Shown piece after piece: positions 46,493-56,500 of a stretch of 61,328 nucleotides of DNA. Below the pieces are notes generated by a model, which had not been told where the DNA came from, did not search any database, and saw only the letters and a program-made list of their open reading frames with translations. Within the stretch, counting starts at the first letter, position 1. Every line of letters starts with the position of its first letter. The translations under genes were made by a program, and so were the position numbers. This stretch comes from Pelatocladus maniniholoensis HA4357-MV3 (GTDB taxonomy: Bacteria; Cyanobacteriota; Cyanobacteriia; Cyanobacteriales; Nostocaceae), in assembly GCA_019359115.1 (NCBI GenBank), contig JAHHHW010000088.1:1-61328 (forward strand), in the 5' to 3' direction.

Positions 46493-47647
46493 CTAAAAAA
46501 TAGCTTTGAAAAATCGTAGTAATCTTTGCCACATAGAAGATAATCCTATTTTATCTGCACTTGGTCTATTTAAATCGGCAACAGTAGGAAAAGTTGCTAG
46601 TTGAGCATAAGGCCCTTGCCGTAATACCTTCGCCAGAGCATTATTATCTGCTCGCAAACCTTCATAGAAAAAGAATACCTCTCCCGCCATCCCACAATCA
46701 CGATTAAACTCAATTACTTGTAAAAGTTGTTTAGCACTGATTTCATAGGAACCGATTTTCATTAAAATTCCTGGCGCTAATCTTGCTAATTCTCTACTAG
46801 ATAATTGCTTGTTGATCAACTGCTCAAGTGTACATCGATAACTCAAGATATCACGCCGATATATCTGTGGATGCAAGATATCAACTAGCCCTTGTTCTAA
46901 CCAAGTCCGCGAATCTTGTAAATATTCTTTAAATCCCCAGCCAGGAATATTAGGAGCCATTGAGACTATTAAATTAGAATTTATTGCTTTGACTGATTGA
47001 TACAAACCAGCAAGAAATTCTGTCAGAATGTCAGCGCGCCACCTTAACCACTGATCATCTTTAGGATTTTGTGGGGGATTTTTACCAAACTGCTGGTTGT
47101 AGAGTTTTACCGTGAATTGGTCATAACCGCCTTCACAGGGTAATGCAGGTAGGCGATCGTCACCTTGAATTCCATCAACGTCGTAATTTTGTACAACTTC
47201 TAGGATTAAACTCAACATAAAATTTTGTACTTCTGGGTTGAGAGAATTCAACCACTCGAAGCCATTTTTCTGGAGTAAATTACCATTGCAATCACGTGCA
47301 GCCCATTCTGGTTTTTTCGCTAATAATGGCCCGCCATTCATCTTGTAGGAACTAGCAAATCCATATTCAAACCAAGGAATGACTTTAAGACCAACTCGAT
47401 GCGCGGTGGTTACTACTTCTGCTAACGGGTCACGTCCGAGAAATGATGAATCAATTTCCGTACCGAAGGTCTGTTGCATCACTTGACTCGGATATAGTGT
47501 TGCTCCTTTACCCCAGACAACTGGAAAGACAACATTAAAGCCCGTCTCGGCGAGAAAATCCATCGCTTCCGCAATGCGTTCTTGAGAACGGAGAACCTTG
47601 CTATCAGTAGTAGTAAGCCAAACGCCTCGAATTTCAATAATTGCCAT
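46493..47647 (-). CDS. GHL10-type (family 10-like) glycoside hydrolase
   Basis: About 384 aa from ATG 47647 (an ATG five codons earlier also exists). It has the (beta/alpha)8 GHL10/DUF187 pattern: EIRGVWLTTTDSKVL, NVVFPVVWGKGATLYPS, VIPWFEYGFASSYK, VDGIQGDDRLPALP, VSMAPNIPGW and DILHPQIYRRDI. Tyr/Asp/His residues cluster at strand ends. No signal peptide, although many relatives are lipoproteins. The usual Glu pair for retaining hydrolases is not certain from sequence. Follows DUF1206 with 20 bp between. May act on cell-wall or storage glycans. Confidence 0.87.
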   Translation of the reverse strand: MAIIEIRGVWLTTTDSKVLRSQERIAEAMDFLAETGFNVVFPVVWGKGATLYPSQVMQQTFGTEIDSSFLGRDPLAEVVTTAHRVGLKVIPWFEYGFASSYKMNGGPLLAKKPEWAARDCNGNLLQKNGFEWLNSLNPEVQNFMLSLILEVVQNYDVDGIQGDDRLPALPCEGGYDQFTVKLYNQQFGKNPPQNPKDDQWLRWRADILTEFLAGLYQSVKAINSNLIVSMAPNIPGWGFKEYLQDSRTWLEQGLVDILHPQIYRRDILSYRCTLEQLINKQLSSRELARLAPGILMKIGSYEISAKQLLQVIEFNRDCGMAGEVFFFYEGLRADNNALAKVLRQGPYAQLATFPTVADLNRPSADKIGLSSMWQRLLRFFKAIF

Positions 47648-47667
47648 ATTTTGTGAGAACAAATTTT

Positions 47668-48483
47668 TTAATTTGTTGCTAGCTGACTATATCGTGCTTG
47701 CACTACCATATATACGCCATAAGCAATCAAACCTAATGCTACGATACCCAAGAGCCAAGGGCCATAAGGCTGTTGCGCTAAGGTCTGTAATGCTTGGTCT
47801 AAACCTCCTGCTTGAGTTGGATCATACTGAGTTGCTGCTTCAATCAAAAACCAGCCAATTATGCAGAATACAACACCCCGCGCAGCTACGCCAAATCTGC
47901 AAATTGTCATTACCCATTTACGTTCTGGATTGCTCAATTCTGTTATGTTGAGTTTTTTACGAAGTTTTTTACTAAAGGCTTGATAAAACTGATAAAAACC
48001 CAGGGCGATAATCAATACTCCAACAGTCCCAATGAGCCATTGACCAAAGGGTTGAGAAAGTATACGTGCTGTCCAATCTTGTGTAGAGTTACTATTACTA
48101 TTTCCACCACTGCCAAGAGCAAGTTTGATAGCAGTAAAAGCTAAACCAGCGTAGATAAAGCCGTTAATTGCATAACCAATTCTTTTTGCTATTCCTTTGG
48201 CATCTGTTCCATTATTTTCTGGATCTTTGATCGCTTCTACAAAACGCCAAATCACATATCCTATTAAACCGATAGCTATTAACGCGAGCAAAATTTGACC
48301 AAATGGCTGTTTGACGAGTTCTTGGAGTGCGCCCTGAGAGTCTGTGGTTTTTCCACCGCTTCCCACTGCTGCTTGCAATGCGAGGAATCCGACAACAGCG
48401 TATACTATTCCTTTGGATATATAACCAAATCTAGCTAGGCGATCAATCCAAGTTGATGGATGGTGTATTAATTGCTGGGTCAT
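47668..48483 (-). CDS. DUF1206 integral membrane protein
   Basis: This 271-aa protein has three repeats of a two-helix DUF1206 unit, six membrane helices in all. Repeat starts are LARFGYISKGIVYAVVGFLA, AKRIGYAINGFIYAGLAFTA and CRFGVAARGVVFCIIGWFLI. Each has a GxxxxG/VGSGG loop and the QPFGQ(I/W)LL motif. First gene of a probable three-gene run with GHL10 and DUF2358. Function unknown; the family is widespread in cyanobacteria and actinobacteria and may serve as a channel or anchor. Confidence 0.9.
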   Translation of the reverse strand: MTQQLIHHPSTWIDRLARFGYISKGIVYAVVGFLALQAAVGSGGKTTDSQGALQELVKQPFGQILLALIAIGLIGYVIWRFVEAIKDPENNGTDAKGIAKRIGYAINGFIYAGLAFTAIKLALGSGGNSNSNSTQDWTARILSQPFGQWLIGTVGVLIIALGFYQFYQAFSKKLRKKLNITELSNPERKWVMTICRFGVAARGVVFCIIGWFLIEAATQYDPTQAGGLDQALQTLAQQPYGPWLLGIVALGLIAYGVYMVVQARYSQLATN

Positions 48484-48789
48484 AGTTCTTTGAATATAAT
48501 TATAGCTATGGTTTTACCAGGCTTAAGCTAGGATTTTCATCCATCTTAAGGAGAATTGCCTATTTTCAAGAGACTGATTTCTAAATTTAATTAGTTGCTA
48601 AAAAATCATATTTTTACTTTTTAACGTAGACGCCAAGCAACTTTATAAAGGTTGCTACTAAGACACTAAGAACATCTCGGAGAAAGCAAAACTATTAAAA
48701 ATATTTTGAATTTTAGATATTTACTAAATAAAATAAATTGTGTTATCTTGAATATGAAAATATAAAATATAGTTAGAATTTTTCAGTTA

Positions 48790-48905
48790 ATACCATTTCC
48801 ATATGAAGATGCATAGAAAGAACCCCACCGCCTTCGGCACCTCCCCTTACCAAGGGGAGGTTGGGAGGGGTTAAAATAATGTGCAGCTTCATATTTAATT
48901 GGTAT
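48790..48905. mobile_element. MITE family H, copy 2 (116 bp)
   Basis: ATACCATTTCCATATGAAGA left end and inverted ATACCAATTAAATATGAAGC right end. In the middle CTCCCCTTACCAAGGGGAG is a perfect hairpin. Reverse complement of 11192-11308. Confidence 0.82.
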
Positions 48906-48938
48906 AAGCTTGTTAATTTAAATAATAGGAATTACCTC

Positions 48939-49039
48939 ATACCAGTTCTATATGAAAATGCAACAAATCAGATCCCCCAACCTCCCTTAATAAGGGGAGC
49001 TAAGAAATTATTTAGCGCAGCTTCAGGGAGAAACGGTAT
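48939..49039. repeat. MITE family H, degenerate third copy
   Basis: Starts ATACCAGTTCTATATGAAAA, has the hairpin CTCCCTTAATAAGGGGAG and ends GGTAT. The right end lacks the TATGAAG part. With 48790-48905 it fills most of the 48484-49113 spacer; the first 300 bp of that spacer show only A/T-rich sequence. Confidence 0.6.
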
Positions 49040-49113
49040 AACCGTAGTCACTGGAACAGGAACGACCGGAATTAGTTAATCAATATATACAGGAGTATGT
49101 GGGGCTGTAATTT

Positions 49114-49704
49114 ATGTCTATTGCTCCTTGGCGAAGTGCGATCGCTCGCGCTCTTCATCGCAACCGCAGTCTTGTTTATGCTCGTTACTTACAACTTGCA
49201 ACAGTCAGAGATAATGGCCGTCCTGCTAATCGGACTGTGGTATTTCGTGGCTTTTTAGAGGATAGCAATCAGCTAAAATTTATTACTGATGACCGTAGTG
49301 AAAAAGCTACTCAAATCCTACTAAAACCTTGGGCAGAAGTTTGTTGGTATTTTCCTAGTACACGCGAACAATTTCGCATCAGTGGCTGTTTAACTCTGGT
49401 GGGAAGTGATTATTTTGACCCAATATTACAACAAGTCCGGATTAATACTTGGCAAGAATTGAGTGATGCTGCACGTATACAGTTTGCTTGGCCTCATCCT
49501 GGGAAACCTAGAAAAATGGAGGAACAGAAAGCTTTTATCCTACCACAACCTGATCCAGTACACCCATTACTAAATTTTTGTCTACTACTACTCGATCCCG
49601 CCAAAGTAGACCACCTAGAATTGCGTGGTGAACCACAAAATCGCTGGCTCTATCGCTATGATGACCAGCAAAAAGAGTGGTCTATGCAGGCTATTAATCC
49701 ATGA
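49114..49704 (+). CDS. PPOX-type FMN-dependent flavoprotein (Npun_F5749/Alr4036 family)
   Basis: This 196-aa pyridoxamine-phosphate-oxidase-like split-barrel flavoprotein is of the cyanobacterial Alr4036 group. It has the N-terminal MSIAPWRSAIARALHRNRSL, FMN phosphate-site block LATVRDNGRPANRTVVFRGF, DDRSEKATQI, and CWYFPSTREQFRISG. The C-terminus ends RFDY-like WLYRYDDQQKEW. It likely binds FMN; the substrate is not known, and the family is not the PdxH enzyme itself. Monocistronic plus-strand gene between two MITE copies and the taxis operon. Confidence 0.9.
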   Translation: MSIAPWRSAIARALHRNRSLVYARYLQLATVRDNGRPANRTVVFRGFLEDSNQLKFITDDRSEKATQILLKPWAEVCWYFPSTREQFRISGCLTLVGSDYFDPILQQVRINTWQELSDAARIQFAWPHPGKPRKMEEQKAFILPQPDPVHPLLNFCLLLLDPAKVDHLELRGEPQNRWLYRYDDQQKEWSMQAINP

Positions 49705-49809
49705 ATGCGATCGCACTTCCTTTAATCATTGATTTATTGAACGTTTGTGGAAAATGTATAAATATACTCATGATTGCGATGAATTGACTTGCAATATTTG
49801 TGTCGCTAA

Positions 49810-50283
49810 CTATTCCATTAGTTGACAACATTTAAAAACTTGTTGCAAGTCCAATAAAAAAATAGTTTTTGTGGCTTTCTCTTGTGAAACTACAATGGCG
49901 TGACTAAAAATATCAAGCAAACTAGACTGATAGTGAGATTGTGATAGTGGCTGCATCATTTCTAGGGGCAACTCTATCAGATCGGGTGGTTCATATATGA
50001 GAATACCGTAGAGTTCTGCTTGAGAAATGGGCGTAATCAGTAAAAAAGCTTGTTTTTTTGGTAATTGATGTACATCTTCTCTACCTAAATACTGATGCAA
50101 ATCTAAAACCCGAATTATATGGCGACCAACCTGAATGAGTCCCATTTTGCTGAGTTTGTGATCATCTCCAACAGGACAAGTCAAAACTTTTAATACAGCT
50201 TTGATTGGTAGCGCCAAGCAGTAATCTGCCACTGTAAAAGTAATGAACTTTTCTGATTGGGACTGATTTTGGATAATTTTCAT
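49810..50283 (-). CDS. CheW-like coupling protein (second CheW of the taxis operon)
   Basis: This 157-aa single CheW domain has EKFITFTVADYCLALPIKAV, GLIQVGRHIIRVLDLHQYLG and FLLDLQQVFK at the end. It links receptor tips to the CheA kinase. Its start codon overlaps the CheA stop (ATGA), so the two are translationally coupled. The middle (LPKKQAFLLITPISQAELYG) is divergent, as is usual for the second CheW of Pix-type loci. Last gene of the six-gene operon. Confidence 0.85.
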   Translation of the reverse strand: MKIIQNQSQSEKFITFTVADYCLALPIKAVLKVLTCPVGDDHKLSKMGLIQVGRHIIRVLDLHQYLGREDVHQLPKKQAFLLITPISQAELYGILIYEPPDLIELPLEMMQPLSQSHYQSSLLDIFSHAIVVSQEKATKTIFLLDLQQVFKCCQLME

Positions 50284-53200
50284 GTGTTGTCCCTCTCAAG
50301 CAGATTTGCCACCATAGCTAATAGCTTTTGTTCCATGTAGGGCTTGGTCATATATGCAGTAGCTCCTAATTGCAAAGCCAGAAAGTGGTGTTTTTCGCTA
50401 CTTTGAGATGACAGAATTAATACGGGAATGTCTGCTAAAGCAGGAATTTGTTGACGGGATCGGAGAAATTCAAATCCGTTCATACGAGGCATTTCGATAT
50501 CACAGATTACCAGTTGAATATCGCTGAGGTGCTGGAACTGCTCAATTCCTTTGTGACCATCCTGTGCTTGAAATACGCAGTAGCCAGCTTTTTGCAGAGC
50601 GATCGCTACAGATTGGCGTGTAGTTAGTGAGTCATCTACAATCAAAATTCTTGCACTTGCTTTGGTATCGGACTCTGATGCAGAGAGCGCTGATATGACA
50701 GTATGAGAATCAGACAGCAATGGTTGTTGAGAACTTGGTGGAAGCAATGAGGTTATCGATTTTGCCCAAATTCTAGAGATTTGGTCATTGTGCTGTTTAG
50801 CCAGAACTTTTTGCAGTAATGTTCCCCCATCTATCACCAACGCCAACTCACCGTCAGCCAGAATACTGGCACCGTGAACATAATTAGGTGCTGCAATCAT
50901 TGCCCCCAAAGGACGAATAACCAATTCCTGCTCTCCAATTAGTTGCTCGACTTCTAAGCCCAAAAGTTGCTCTTGACAACGAATCAACAGTATGGGTAGT
51001 GGGGGAGGAGGGGTGGGGGGGTAAGAGAGGGGAAAAGTTGGAGAATTGTAATCTAAAATACTCGCAAGTGAGTAAATTGACACCAGTTTCTCATCCATCT
51101 CCTTACCCCATCGGAGAAATTTGTTACCATTGCGCTCTTGAATCTGACTAGGTGTAGGAATCAGGATTTGTTCAACAGCCTCATCAACAAAGGCATAAGT
51201 TTTGCAGCCAACCCCACAGATAAATAACTGAGCGATTGTCAAACTTAAAGGAATCTGCAATATGAATTTAGTACCCTGATGCAGTTCAGAATTAACTGTA
51301 ATTTCACCTTGAAGAGATTTTAACTGGTTCCGCACTACATCAAGTCCAACACCACGCCCAGAGAGGTCATTGACCTGGGACGCCGTGGAAAACCCCGGCT
51401 CAAACAGTAAATTAGTCAGCTGAGTCTGGTTTAGATTATTTGCCTGTTCAACAGAGATTAGTTCTCGTTCTACTGCTCGTTGTCGGATCTGATCGAAATC
51501 TAGGCCATTTCCGTCATCCTGTACTTCAATTACGAGATATTTATTTTGGTGATAGGCAGAGATTTTGATTTCACCCTTTTCTGGTTTACCTCGCTGTTGC
51601 CGGACTGTTACAGGTTCAATGCCATGATCAAAGGCATTGCGTACTAGATGTAGTAAGGGATCAAATAGCTTTTCTGCCACAGCCTTATCGACTAGCACTT
51701 CATTTCCATACAGTTGCAACGAAATCGGCTTATTGTAGAGGGTTTTTAGCTGTTGCAGAATCTGGGGAAAGCGACCAAATATCTCACCTAGAGTTAACAT
51801 TCGGGCTTCGATTAATGCACCCTTAGTGATGTTCAGTAGTTGCTGCTGCTTTTGTGATGTTTGCTGAGAGGATCGATTCAGTAGATCAATAGCTTCAGCA
51901 GTTTCTGCTAGTTGCACCGTATGATCTAGAAGTGATTGAATCAGGTAAGCGCTGTCATTGTGCTTTTGAGTAGGTACAACACCTGACGATCGCATAGCCT
52001 TAGAGGCTTTGCGGGCTTTCTTGCTAGAAGATTTGCCAATTGTTTGCGATCGCTCTAGCAAGCTAATCTGATGCTTGTATTGGTCTTGAAGTTGAATGAG
52101 GAGTTTTTGATGCTGTTTTATCTGGTTGAGAAGCGTTTTATTGCTAGCTTGTAGCTCTTCAATCTGAAGCGACTGATGATTTTGGTTAGTGACTAGTTCT
52201 CCAATCGAGTAATTGAGTTCGTCTAGATGCTTAACACTAACCCGGACTATAGGAGACGGTGAAACTTGATCTTTAGGAGGTAGAGGATTTACAGGACTAA
52301 TCGATTGCTTCGGTTCAGGGGAATTGTAGACGGAACTGAAGTCTTGCTCCCAGTTTGCATCCTGTTCTAATTGTGTAAAAGCTTCTAAGTGTTGGTGAAT
52401 AATTGGCTCAATTGGGCTTGTCTGTTGCCCCCAGATGCTTTCTATAGAGGGAATTTCTTGATCATCGTCGGTTTCAGAGACAGAGGTCAAAAAAAGTGTC
52501 TCAGATTCAGTGGTTTGAATAGCAAGTTGTTGTAACTCAATCGAAGGTTCACCACCTTGGACGCGATCGCCTGCTAGTACAGCAGCTTGTCCGACTTGTA
52601 AGTCTCTCAGAGCAAGCTCAGCGATGACTACTGCTTGGTGTGGCTGGTGATTCAAAGCACTAAGCACTGCTTGGGCGATCGCTCCAAATCCCGATAGATT
52701 CAAAGACTCAGCTAAACCCAGGAAAACTTCAGCTTGAGTCCGCAATAGGCGGGCAATTTCTTCGGGCTGACCATTGTCTAAAATCGTGGCAATTTGCTCT
52801 AAGCGCTGAGTCACGCCCACTTCAAATAGGGATTGGGTTAAATCGAAGCCTAACTCTGCTGAGGTCGGAAGGTATGCTTCCTGAGCAAAAAAGTCTCCTA
52901 ATTTTTCTTGTAGTCGGGCAAAAATAGCAGCAGTTCGATCTAAAATTTCAGCCTGATTTACCGAACCACCAGTAAGTTCAGCAACTAAAGGTAGTCGTAA
53001 ACATTCAAATCCCTCAAATAGTAAGGCTTCAACTTCTGGATCAATAACCACATTGGGTTGACACAGAGCTTTAAAAATATCTTCTAGAGAGTGAGCTACC
53101 GTGGCAATGGTTTCTAATCCCACGCTCGTTGCTGCTCCTTTCAAAGTGTGGGTAGCTCTCATTAAGTCATTGACTTGATTGATACCACAATTTTCTCTGA

Positions 53201-53297
53201 GGTTCAACAAACCTTGTTCCAAAGCTTGTAAAAGTTCTGGTGCTTCTTGTAGAAAGTACGGATACGTTTGCTCACGAATAGTCGGGTCTAGGGACAT
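50280..53297 (-). CDS. CheA-type hybrid histidine kinase (PixL-like)
   Basis: About 1005 aa from ATG 53297; the frame is open 72 codons further upstream but only through CCCCAATC repeats. Domains are Hpt with the phosphorylatable His H50 in RATHTLKGAATS, and a long linker (150-420). A coiled-coil/dimerisation part precedes the HATPase (LVRNAFDHGIEP N-box; GRGVGLDVVRNQL). A CheW-like regulatory domain (about 690-850) and a C-terminal receiver (ILIVDDSLTTRQSVAI, VICDIEMPRMNGFEF, YMTKPYM) follow. It phosphorylates the CheY and PatA-type regulators of the operon. Order and make-up match PixL of Synechocystis and PtxE-type kinases of Nostoc. Confidence 0.92.
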   Translation of the reverse strand: MSLDPTIREQTYPYFLQEAPELLQALEQGLLNLRENCGINQVNDLMRATHTLKGAATSVGLETIATVAHSLEDIFKALCQPNVVIDPEVEALLFEGFECLRLPLVAELTGGSVNQAEILDRTAAIFARLQEKLGDFFAQEAYLPTSAELGFDLTQSLFEVGVTQRLEQIATILDNGQPEEIARLLRTQAEVFLGLAESLNLSGFGAIAQAVLSALNHQPHQAVVIAELALRDLQVGQAAVLAGDRVQGGEPSIELQQLAIQTTESETLFLTSVSETDDDQEIPSIESIWGQQTSPIEPIIHQHLEAFTQLEQDANWEQDFSSVYNSPEPKQSISPVNPLPPKDQVSPSPIVRVSVKHLDELNYSIGELVTNQNHQSLQIEELQASNKTLLNQIKQHQKLLIQLQDQYKHQISLLERSQTIGKSSSKKARKASKAMRSSGVVPTQKHNDSAYLIQSLLDHTVQLAETAEAIDLLNRSSQQTSQKQQQLLNITKGALIEARMLTLGEIFGRFPQILQQLKTLYNKPISLQLYGNEVLVDKAVAEKLFDPLLHLVRNAFDHGIEPVTVRQQRGKPEKGEIKISAYHQNKYLVIEVQDDGNGLDFDQIRQRAVERELISVEQANNLNQTQLTNLLFEPGFSTASQVNDLSGRGVGLDVVRNQLKSLQGEITVNSELHQGTKFILQIPLSLTIAQLFICGVGCKTYAFVDEAVEQILIPTPSQIQERNGNKFLRWGKEMDEKLVSIYSLASILDYNSPTFPLSYPPTPPPPLPILLIRCQEQLLGLEVEQLIGEQELVIRPLGAMIAAPNYVHGASILADGELALVIDGGTLLQKVLAKQHNDQISRIWAKSITSLLPPSSQQPLLSDSHTVISALSASESDTKASARILIVDDSLTTRQSVAIALQKAGYCVFQAQDGHKGIEQFQHLSDIQLVICDIEMPRMNGFEFLRSRQQIPALADIPVLILSSQSSEKHHFLALQLGATAYMTKPYMEQKLLAMVANLLERDNT

Positions 53298-53515
53298 GCT
53301 ATTTGAGATTTTGGATTTACTATCTGGGGGATCGGGGATTGGGGAAAGGGGATAAGAGGTAATGGGGGTTGAGGAAAGGGGATTGAGGAAAGGGGAGACA
53401 AGGGAGAATAATTTAATCCCAATCCCCGAACGCAAGTGCGTCTCCTCTGGAGAATCCCCAATCCCCGATTCCCGATCCCCGATCTCCGATCCCCTTTCCC
53501 CGATCCCCAACAAAT
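53298..53515. repeat. heptamer STRR spacer between receptor and CheA genes
   Basis: Mostly (CCCCAATC/CCCCGATC)n and the inverse GGGGATTG runs, with CGCAAGTGCGTCTCC in between. The kinase frame stays open through it but the translation (IGERGSEIGDRESGIGD) is low-complexity and not CheA-like. Confidence 0.88.
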
Positions 53516-56500
53516 TTAGCTGACTTTGAATTGTTCGCTTTTGGATTGGAGGTCTTGGGCTGTTGTTAGCAGTTCTTTAAAAGATCCGGAAATTGTTACA
53601 GAATCTTTAGAAGTCTTGTTGGCAATGGCTGCAACTTTTGTCATGATTTGAGTTACTAATTGACATTGCTGAGTCTGTTGTTGGGTTGTCTGAGTGATAC
53701 CTGTGACTCGTTGGCTAATTTGAGTTGTGGCGTTTACAATCGCATTGAGATTCTGACGGGCTTCATTCACAACAGTAGTTCCTGATGTCACCTGTTGAAT
53801 ACCCATTTCCATAGCCCTCGAAACTTCTGCTGTATTCAGTTGAATTTCTTGCACCAGTTCCTCAATCTCAGTGGCTGCATTTGCAGACTGACGAGCGAGC
53901 GATCGCACTTCGTCAGCAACGACGCTAAAACCACGCCCAAATTCTCCAGCGCGGGTGGCTTCGATTGATGCATTCAAAGCCAGCAGTTGAGTTTGAGTTG
54001 TAAAACCACTGATCAAGTTAACGACTTTGGAAATCTTCTGTGACGATTCAGAAAGGCGTAGAAGTCGGTGGTTGGTTTCGATCACTGTTTCTCGGATTTC
54101 TTCCATCTCATCAACAGTGCGATCAATGGCTGCATCCCCTGCAATCACGGTCTGGTTTGCTTGTTGGACTGCGGCCTCGACTTCCTGAGCGTTCATTTTT
54201 ACTGCTGCGGTCGAGCTAACCATCATCTGAATTTGTTCGAGGGCTTGTTCAAGAGCTTGGAATTGGTCTTGAGCTTGAGCTGCAAGCTTAGTAATCGCAG
54301 AGCCATTTCCTTGACAGATTTGAGTAACCTGATTTGCAGCGCTTTGCATTTGGGTGACGATTTGCCGTAAGCTGCTAATCGTGTTGTTATAAGCATCGGC
54401 GACGGTACCTACCTCTGTGTCTGTAACGGGAGCGCGGACGGTGAGATTACCTGCTAATGCAGGTCGTACTGCTGTGAGTAATTGAATCACTTCCTGTTGC
54501 AGCTGTTCTTTGGCACTCTTGTCTCGGTAAGCAGCTTCCGCTAATTGTTGTGATTGGTGTTGCAATTGCTTTATATACTCTCCCTGCTGGATAGCAATGT
54601 TGAGTTGAGCAGCAATTTGTTTGACAAATTCTACATCTGTTTCCTGCCAATACCGAGGCCCGCTACACTGGTGGATACAAAACAAGCCCCAAAGTTCTTC
54701 CCCTTTGAGTAAGGGTACAACTAAGTTGCCTCGTACTTGAAATTGAGAAAGAACATCGATATAACAATTTGGAATATCTGCTTGATAAATATCATTGATG
54801 ACACAGAAGCGTCCTTTTCTGTATTGTTCAGCCATCTGTTTGCTGAAGCAATGATCTGTGACTTTGACTGCTAAGGCTGAAATATAACCTGGTCTGACAT
54901 CTTCGGCAATGGTTTCTCCGTTCTGGTAGTTAGATGCGGTATCAAATTTGAAGAGTGCAACGCGATCAACTTCCATGAAATTACGGATTTCTCGAGCCGT
55001 AGTCTGAAAGGTTTTCTGTAAATCGAGGGACTGCCGAATCCGATCAATTGTCTTACCAATTAAATGTTCCCGTTCGGCTGTCTTGGTCAGCTGTTGTGAT
55101 GTAGTTTGCAGTTGTTCGATGTAGTCTATTTGTCGCATTGCTACATCTATCTGCACGGAAATTTGTTTCAAAGCTCTGACTTCAACATCTGTCCATGAAC
55201 GAGCTTCACTGCTTTGATAAACGCCGAGTAGACCCCAGAGGTTGTTACCTTTAAAAATAGGTGTGATCACATAAGCTTTAACTTCTATTGCTTCTAAATT
55301 TTCGATCGCATCAGGAGAGTGACCAGAAGTGTAAATGTTATTTACCACTGTGCTTTCACGACGGCGATTCAAATCTTCTGGGTTTGCAAAGACAGCTGCT
55401 ATATATGACTGTTGCCAAGTATCCAAGCCTTTGGTTACTGACTCTGCAACCAGTTCGCCACTACCATCAACATTGTAACGATACATGGCGACGCGATCGC
55501 ATTTTAGTAACAGCCTAACTGCTTGGTTGGTAATGCGAAAAATGGTGTCCAAGTTCTGGGATTGGAGAATCTTAGGAATGAGTTGGGCGACTGCGTGGTC
55601 TATTTGAGCAGCTTTAGCCATCTGCGTGGCTTGTGTTTCTAGCTGTAAAATGTATTCTCGATTTTGCAGAGTTTCACCTAACTGTTGAGCAATCCCACTG
55701 AGCAAGGTGACATCAATTTCTAGCCAATGCTTGAAGTTGCTGTGTTGAAATGCACTTAATAAACCCCAGAGTTTTTCTCCTTGTTTAATAGCAACAATCA
55801 GGCAGGATTTAACGCCAAAGTACTCCAAGGTTGTTAAATGACAATCAGTCAAACCAGCAGTATAGACGTTATTAATAACGTATGGTTCGTTGTTACAAAA
55901 TCTGCCGCCTCGGTGTTCTTGGATATACGTGTCTTCCCAAGCACTACCCACTAGTTTGGGCCAGCCCCCAGACTCGGACTCAAAAATAAAGTCACCGAAA
56001 TAGTCTGGGCGAAATTTATAAATGGCGACTCGCTCTACACCTAATAGTTGTCGCACTTCTTGCACGGCTATTTCGCAAGTGCGGTCTATGTATGAAGCAG
56101 AGTTCATCTTTTGGATGATGCTAGGAAGTGATTGTTTATACTTTGTCGTTTTAATTTTTTCTTCTAACAGTTCTATCTGCTGTAAAGCTACTCCCAAATG
56201 GCTACTAAACTGAGTCAGAAGTTTAATTTCATCCTCTAGCCAGTGTCTGGAGTCGCTGTGTTCATAAGCACAGAGCAAACCCCAAAGTTGTTGTCCAACA
56301 AAAATAGGAGCGATCGCACAAGCTTTAATCTCGAAGTTCTTAAAGGCTTCTAAATAACAACTACTGCCACCAATAATATCATCAACGTCATCTACTACGT
56401 AGGGTTGATTGTCACGAAATCGACCACCTTGATGTTGCTGAAGATAGGTATCTTTCCAAGTCTGACCAACTATTGAGTGTAAATTCAGAGGTTTAGACTC

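Noticed and set aside
53298-53513. N-terminal extension of CheA
   Set aside because: Encoded by heptamer repeats; the Hpt domain begins right after ATG 53297.
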